Assembly (NCBI RefSeq): GCF_024623455.1
Contig: NZ_JANIPJ010000001.1
Location: forward strand, 310,001 to 374,000
DNA length: 64,000 nucleotides
Source of the DNA: Paenibacillus soyae
GTDB lineage: Bacteria > Bacillota > Bacilli > Paenibacillales > Paenibacillaceae
Direction: 5' to 3'
Within the stretch, counting starts at the first letter, position 1. The number at the start of each line of letters is the position of its first letter. This document shows, piece after piece, positions 60,412 through 64,000 of this stretch. A model generated the notes under the pieces. The model was not told the DNA's origin. It was given only the letters and a program-made list of their open reading frames with translations, and searched no databases. Made by a program: the position numbers and the translations under genes.

Positions 60412-62011
60412 TGCCGTAGCGCTCCTTGAACACTTTAATGAAATAGCTGGTTTTCTGGTAGCCGACCTTCGACGCGATCTCGTAAATTTTGTCCGGCGAG
60501 GAACGGAGAAGATGCGCGGCGGCTTCCATCTTCAGTCGGGATAGATATTCGCTGATCCCTTCGCCCGTCTCCAGCTTATAGACCTTGGACAGATAGGAAG
60601 GGTTCAGATACACATGATCCGCGATGGATTGCAAGGAGGCGTCAGCGAGATGGCCGGCCGCGTATTCCTGCACCTTCTGGATCAATCCCGTGCGCGAATC
60701 CTGCACGCGATCGGTCATGCGGCCGCGATAGGAGCTAACCGCTTCGTCTATCCATGAACGGAGCTGCGCGATCGTATGGAAGTGGGGACCGGCAAGCAGT
60801 TGATTGAATTCGCCGCCCAGGCATTCCGCTAACCATAGCTTGTTTTTGTGGATGGCGTACGTTAACGAGCTGACGAGAGCGAAGTACGCCTCCAGGATAT
60901 GCTCGTGGGAATCCCCGCGCTTCTCTTCGAGCTCCTCGAATATGAGCGCCAGCTTCTGCTCGGCCGCCTCCCACTGCCCGGCCTCCAGCAAGTGGCTCAT
61001 CTGCGGCGGCTGATACAGCTGGGAGAGCGAGTTGGCCTCTCCTTCGCTTGGCTGGACGTGTTCGCTGAGCGTCAGCAGGAAATCCCGCTCTCCGCCGATA
61101 CGTTGGCGGAAGCTGCCGACCAGGCCTTCATACACGGCGGACAGCCGCTCGGAGAACAGGCTTGGCCTGCTGAGGGCCAGCGAGATCGTCCCCTTCAAAT
61201 AAAGCTTGACGTAATGCTGAAGATGGGCCGCCTTCTGCTCGATCGTCTCGATGCTCACGGCAGACGGAAGCGCCTGAAGAGTCGTCGGCCTTTTCGGGAA
61301 AATAAGGAAGACATAATAACCGAAGCCATCCTTCGCGTACCAGAGCCGGTGCTCCTCCCCGAATATTTCCTCCGCAATGTTGCATACCGCGAATTCCAGC
61401 AGAGAGCTGTCTCTTTCGTTCTGCTCGTAGAAGTAATCCTCCATTCGTAGCAGCATCATGCAGAACGGCGTATCGCAGCCGATGGGCAGCTCGACCATGG
61501 CGAGCCGTTCCTCGAGCTGCCTCCTGCTCATGGACTCCCCCTGAAGCAAAGCATGAAGAAGATGCGAACGAAGAATCGGGAGGTTCTCGCGAATCGATGC
61601 AATCGCGCTTTGATGGGAGCTGACCTCCCGCCACCTTGCCTCCAGCTCCGATATCGCCTTCCGGACGGCCGCGAGCAGTTCTTCGTCCTCCACCGGCTTC
61701 AGCAAATAATCGGTTGCCTGGCTTTTGAGCGCGCGCTGCGCGTATTCGAAATCGTTGTAACCGGATAGCAGTATACACTTGACGTGGCTCCAGGTTTCCC
61801 GAATCGCCTCGATCAGATCAAGACCGGACAAGCCCGGCATGCGGATGTCGGTAATGACGACGTCGATCGGCGTGGATCTCATGATGTCCAGCGCTTCGGG
61901 ACCGGAGCCCGCCTGGTAGACGGCATCGATTCCGATGCTGCTCCACGGCAGCATCGTGGCCAGATCGAGCACGAGATCCGGCTGGTCATCCACGATTAAC
62001 AACTGATACAT
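60383..62011 (-). CDS. YesN-type response regulator
   Basis: This is a 542-residue regulator with a receiver domain (1-125; phospho-acceptor Asp55 in ITDIRMPG, Lys in LLKPVEDEE), a long helical linker (about 130-430), and a C-terminal AraC HTH pair (about 440-542, SIADHVYLNPSYLSKVYKLETG and YEIASKVGYQKTSYFIKVFKERYG). The pairing with the YesM-type kinase 2 nt upstream is the usual arrangement for control of polysaccharide-use transporters. It likely acts on the sugar transporter starting at 63933. Confidence 0.92.
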   Translation of the reverse strand: MYQLLIVDDQPDLVLDLATMLPWSSIGIDAVYQAGSGPEALDIMRSTPIDVVITDIRMPGLSGLDLIEAIRETWSHVKCILLSGYNDFEYAQRALKSQATDYLLKPVEDEELLAAVRKAISELEARWREVSSHQSAIASIRENLPILRSHLLHALLQGESMSRRQLEERLAMVELPIGCDTPFCMMLLRMEDYFYEQNERDSSLLEFAVCNIAEEIFGEEHRLWYAKDGFGYYVFLIFPKRPTTLQALPSAVSIETIEQKAAHLQHYVKLYLKGTISLALSRPSLFSERLSAVYEGLVGSFRQRIGGERDFLLTLSEHVQPSEGEANSLSQLYQPPQMSHLLEAGQWEAAEQKLALIFEELEEKRGDSHEHILEAYFALVSSLTYAIHKNKLWLAECLGGEFNQLLAGPHFHTIAQLRSWIDEAVSSYRGRMTDRVQDSRTGLIQKVQEYAAGHLADASLQSIADHVYLNPSYLSKVYKLETGEGISEYLSRLKMEAAAHLLRSSPDKIYEIASKVGYQKTSYFIKVFKERYGITPQEFRDK

Positions 62012-62013
62012 GA

Positions 62014-63765
62014 TTATTCAGCTCCTCTTGGTTGATTTTGGTCCGAATCGGGCCACTCCAGCTGCACGCTCACGCCGCCCTCGGGGCGCAAGCGGAACCT
62101 TATAGACGCCTCCGGTCCGAACTGGAACAGCATGCGCTGCCGAATATTCCACAGCGCGCAGCCCGTGTTGTCGTCCGGCGTATTCATGAGGTCGCGTTCC
62201 AGCTTCTGCAGCGCCTCATCGGTCATTCCTACGCCGTTGTCCTCGATGACGAGCGTATTCCAGCCTCCCGCCATAGTCCCCGTAATGGTAATAAGACCGT
62301 CTCCATCAAAGCGTTCAATGCCGTGCAGGACGGCGTTTTCGGCGATCGGCTGCAGCAGCAGCCGGGGGATCTCGAGCTCGAGCATGGCCTCCGGCACGTC
62401 GATGGCGTAATTCAAATGCTGAATGTGAAAGCGTTGAATTTCGAGATAGCTCTCGAGCAGCTGCAGCTCCTCCTTCAGCGTGGCTGTCAGCTTCTCGACC
62501 CGCGTCGTATAGCGGTAATATTTGGACAGATGCATGCTCATCGTCATGACGGATTCCTTCTTATCGAGTCTCGCCAGGCTTCGGATCAAGGCGAAGCAGT
62601 TGTACAGGAAGTGGGGATTAATCTGCGATTGCAGCTGCTTGACGTTCGCTTCGCGGCGTCTAAGCTCCTCCACGTACACTTTGCCGATGAGCCGCTCGGT
62701 TTCCGCCGCCATGTCGTTGAAGCGTTCGAACAGATATCCGAATTCGTTTTTCGGATTCACGGTAATCCGCGCCGCGTAATTCCCTTCCTGAAGCCGCTTG
62801 ACGTTGCGAATCAGCAGACCGATCGGCCGCTGCACGTTCCGGTACAGCAGGTAGCCCGCGAGCAGGCTCATGATAAGGAGCAGGGCCACCGAGCCGTAGA
62901 ACAGCACCTGGCTTTTCACGATGGGCTGAAGCACGTCTTCGATCGGCATGTAATCGACGAGATACCAGTTCAGCGTTTCGATGTGCGCGAACGTGACCAG
63001 ATAGTCGCTGTCGTCGATTTTGACGATTTGGTTGCTCGATTTCGGATGCAGCTCGGAGGATTGGATCAAGCCGCCGATAGCGGCGATCATTTCTTTGTCC
63101 GCGTTTTTGTTGCGGATCGTGCGCCCTTCGGGATCCATCAGGAACGGGTCGCCTTTGCCCGTTTCCTTGAAGGCGTCGAGATCCTTGATGATATGCTCCT
63201 CCGGAAACGAAATTTCGACGATGATGCCGGCCTTCTCGAGATTCGCCAGCTTGCTCTTCGGCTTCACGATATGACGGACGAAGCGCTGCTGCTTGAAGTT
63301 CTGGATCGTCATTTCCTCGTATCTCCAAGTCGGAGCGAGAAGGCTCTTGACCGTGTCGAGGTTGTAGGTCAGATATGTATTCGTGGACACGAACTCTTGG
63401 TTCTCCGGCGCGAGAATGCTGTACTGCGTGTCCCAGCGCTGGGATACGTTCAGAAGGCGGAGACGCTCCATAATGCGGAGTCTCTCGTCATTCCGTTCGT
63501 AGGCGCTTTCGATCAGATGCAGCGTCTGCAGCTGCTGGATATGGATATCCTCGCTGAGCAGGAAGCCGAGGGAGGAGAGCGTCGTGACGCTTTTGTCGAT
63601 TTCGCTGGCCAGATAGGTAATGTCCTTCTGTTTGAGCGAATGCATCTCTTCCTTGATGACTTGAATGCTCGTACGAATTGAAAGCGTATACAATAAAATA
63701 ATGGGAATTAATAGCAAAATGATCAGTGTCATGATTTTCGCAAAAGTGTTTTCTCTTAACCGCAT
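62014..63765 (-). CDS. YesM-type sensor histidine kinase
   Basis: This is a 583-residue membrane kinase. The first membrane helix (about 10-28) and second (about 288-308) flank an extracellular sensing domain of about 260 residues; HAMP (309-360) and the LytS/YesM-type kinase domain follow, with the phospho-acceptor His385 in QINPHFLYNC and ATP-binding NAVLHGIE and EDNGVGM. The ATG at 63765 follows GCGAGGAG; the frame extends upstream without a site. It senses an external signal, probably a carbohydrate, and phosphorylates the regulator encoded next. Confidence 0.92.
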   Translation of the reverse strand: MRLRENTFAKIMTLIILLLIPIILLYTLSIRTSIQVIKEEMHSLKQKDITYLASEIDKSVTTLSSLGFLLSEDIHIQQLQTLHLIESAYERNDERLRIMERLRLLNVSQRWDTQYSILAPENQEFVSTNTYLTYNLDTVKSLLAPTWRYEEMTIQNFKQQRFVRHIVKPKSKLANLEKAGIIVEISFPEEHIIKDLDAFKETGKGDPFLMDPEGRTIRNKNADKEMIAAIGGLIQSSELHPKSSNQIVKIDDSDYLVTFAHIETLNWYLVDYMPIEDVLQPIVKSQVLFYGSVALLLIMSLLAGYLLYRNVQRPIGLLIRNVKRLQEGNYAARITVNPKNEFGYLFERFNDMAAETERLIGKVYVEELRRREANVKQLQSQINPHFLYNCFALIRSLARLDKKESVMTMSMHLSKYYRYTTRVEKLTATLKEELQLLESYLEIQRFHIQHLNYAIDVPEAMLELEIPRLLLQPIAENAVLHGIERFDGDGLITITGTMAGGWNTLVIEDNGVGMTDEALQKLERDLMNTPDDNTGCALWNIRQRMLFQFGPEASIRFRLRPEGGVSVQLEWPDSDQNQPRGAE

Positions 63766-63932
63766 GGGGCTCCTCGCTCTCGGATAGGGATGAAAAGGAA
63801 GCAGAAAACAAAGAAATTGGCATGCTTCCAAAGAACGTGGTCTATAAGCACAGGAGAGAGTGCTGATAAAATCATGATACAGGAGAGAACTGAAATTACA
63901 ACTGCATTTTTTTGAAAGGGGGCGGATACACA

Positions 63933-64000
63933 GTGGAAAGCGCGATCAACGAACCGCTGCAGCCGCATACGAAAATTAAGCAAGCACAGCGCAGCAAAGA
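63933..64000 (+). CDS. Start of a probable sugar ABC-transporter permease (partial)
   Basis: Only the first 22 residues are in the window (GTG start; begins MESAINEPLQPHTKIK). AAAGGGGGCGG lies 8 nt upstream. The basic N-terminus, and the divergent position next to a YesMN pair, fit an LplB-type permease of a polysaccharide or oligosaccharide transporter. The gene runs off the window, so this is tentative. Confidence 0.4.
   Translation, partial: MESAINEPLQPHTKIKQAQRSK

Noticed and set aside
1..64000. CRISPR arrays, tRNA or rRNA genes, insertion sequences and prophage genes.
   Set aside because: No regularly spaced repeats, cloverleaf sequences, transposase motifs or phage proteins were seen.

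Overview
The window looks like chromosomal DNA of an endospore-forming bacterium of the Paenibacillaceae (Paenibacillus or Cohnella type). It is GC-rich for a firmicute and has strong GGAGG ribosome sites. It carries sporulation genes (ytrH, ytrI, YheC/YheD coat-associated ATP-grasp proteins), S-layer homology repeats and a YesM/YesN two-component pair. It also shares a gene neighbourhood with Bacillus subtilis: ytoI-ytpI-ytrI-ytrH-dnaE-accD-accA-pyk-fxsA-citZ-icd-mdh. No rRNA, tRNA, CRISPR array, prophage or transposase was seen.

Region 1 (1-7.4 kb) is the most distinctive part: a lasso-peptide gene cluster of the paeninodin type. On the minus strand the order is cyclase (C), a 45-residue precursor (A, at 4104-4241), an HPr-kinase-like tailoring kinase (K), PqqD-like leader-binding protein (B1), transglutaminase-like leader peptidase (B2), ABC exporter (D), and a SinR-type repressor gene. 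Divergent from it is a second pair: a truncated kinase N-domain and an orphan PqqD protein. Three near-identical palindromes (GTTCT-N6-AGAAC) resembling SinR boxes lie in the divergent control region, and one sits at the predicted transcription start of the second pair.

Region 2 (7.4-22.4 kb) is mixed housekeeping: a membrane-anchored phosphoesterase, a symporter behind an apparent transcription attenuator, an HRDC-domain protein behind a terminator-like leader, CheX, an SDR enzyme, a DEAD-box helicase, an SLH-domain surface protein, the EcsAB transporter, an aminotransferase, an AraC regulator, phosphatidylserine decarboxylase and a HAD hydrolase.

Region 3 (22.4-29.3 kb) is one minus-strand operon of five YheC/YheD ATP-grasp paralogues plus a GNAT acetyltransferase, mostly with overlapping or abutting reading frames and preceded by a possible mother-cell sigma-factor promoter. 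Region 4 (29.4-51.4 kb) is the conserved core block: ytoI, ytpI, ytrI, ytrH, dnaE, pgpA, accDA, pyk, a thioesterase, fxsA, convergent ppk and ppx, and the citZ, icd and mdh genes of the TCA cycle. pfkA is not in its usual place between accA and pyk. Region 5 (51.4-64 kb) holds recQ, a PfkB-type sugar kinase with a DeoR regulator, nagBA for amino-sugar use, type 2 IPP isomerase, an MBL-fold hydrolase, a YesN/YesM pair and the first codons of a probable sugar ABC-transporter permease.

Two copies of a 165-166 bp palindrome-ended intergenic repeat, a duplicated short hairpin, and a leader motif shared by ppk and icd are the main non-coding structures beyond ordinary terminators.
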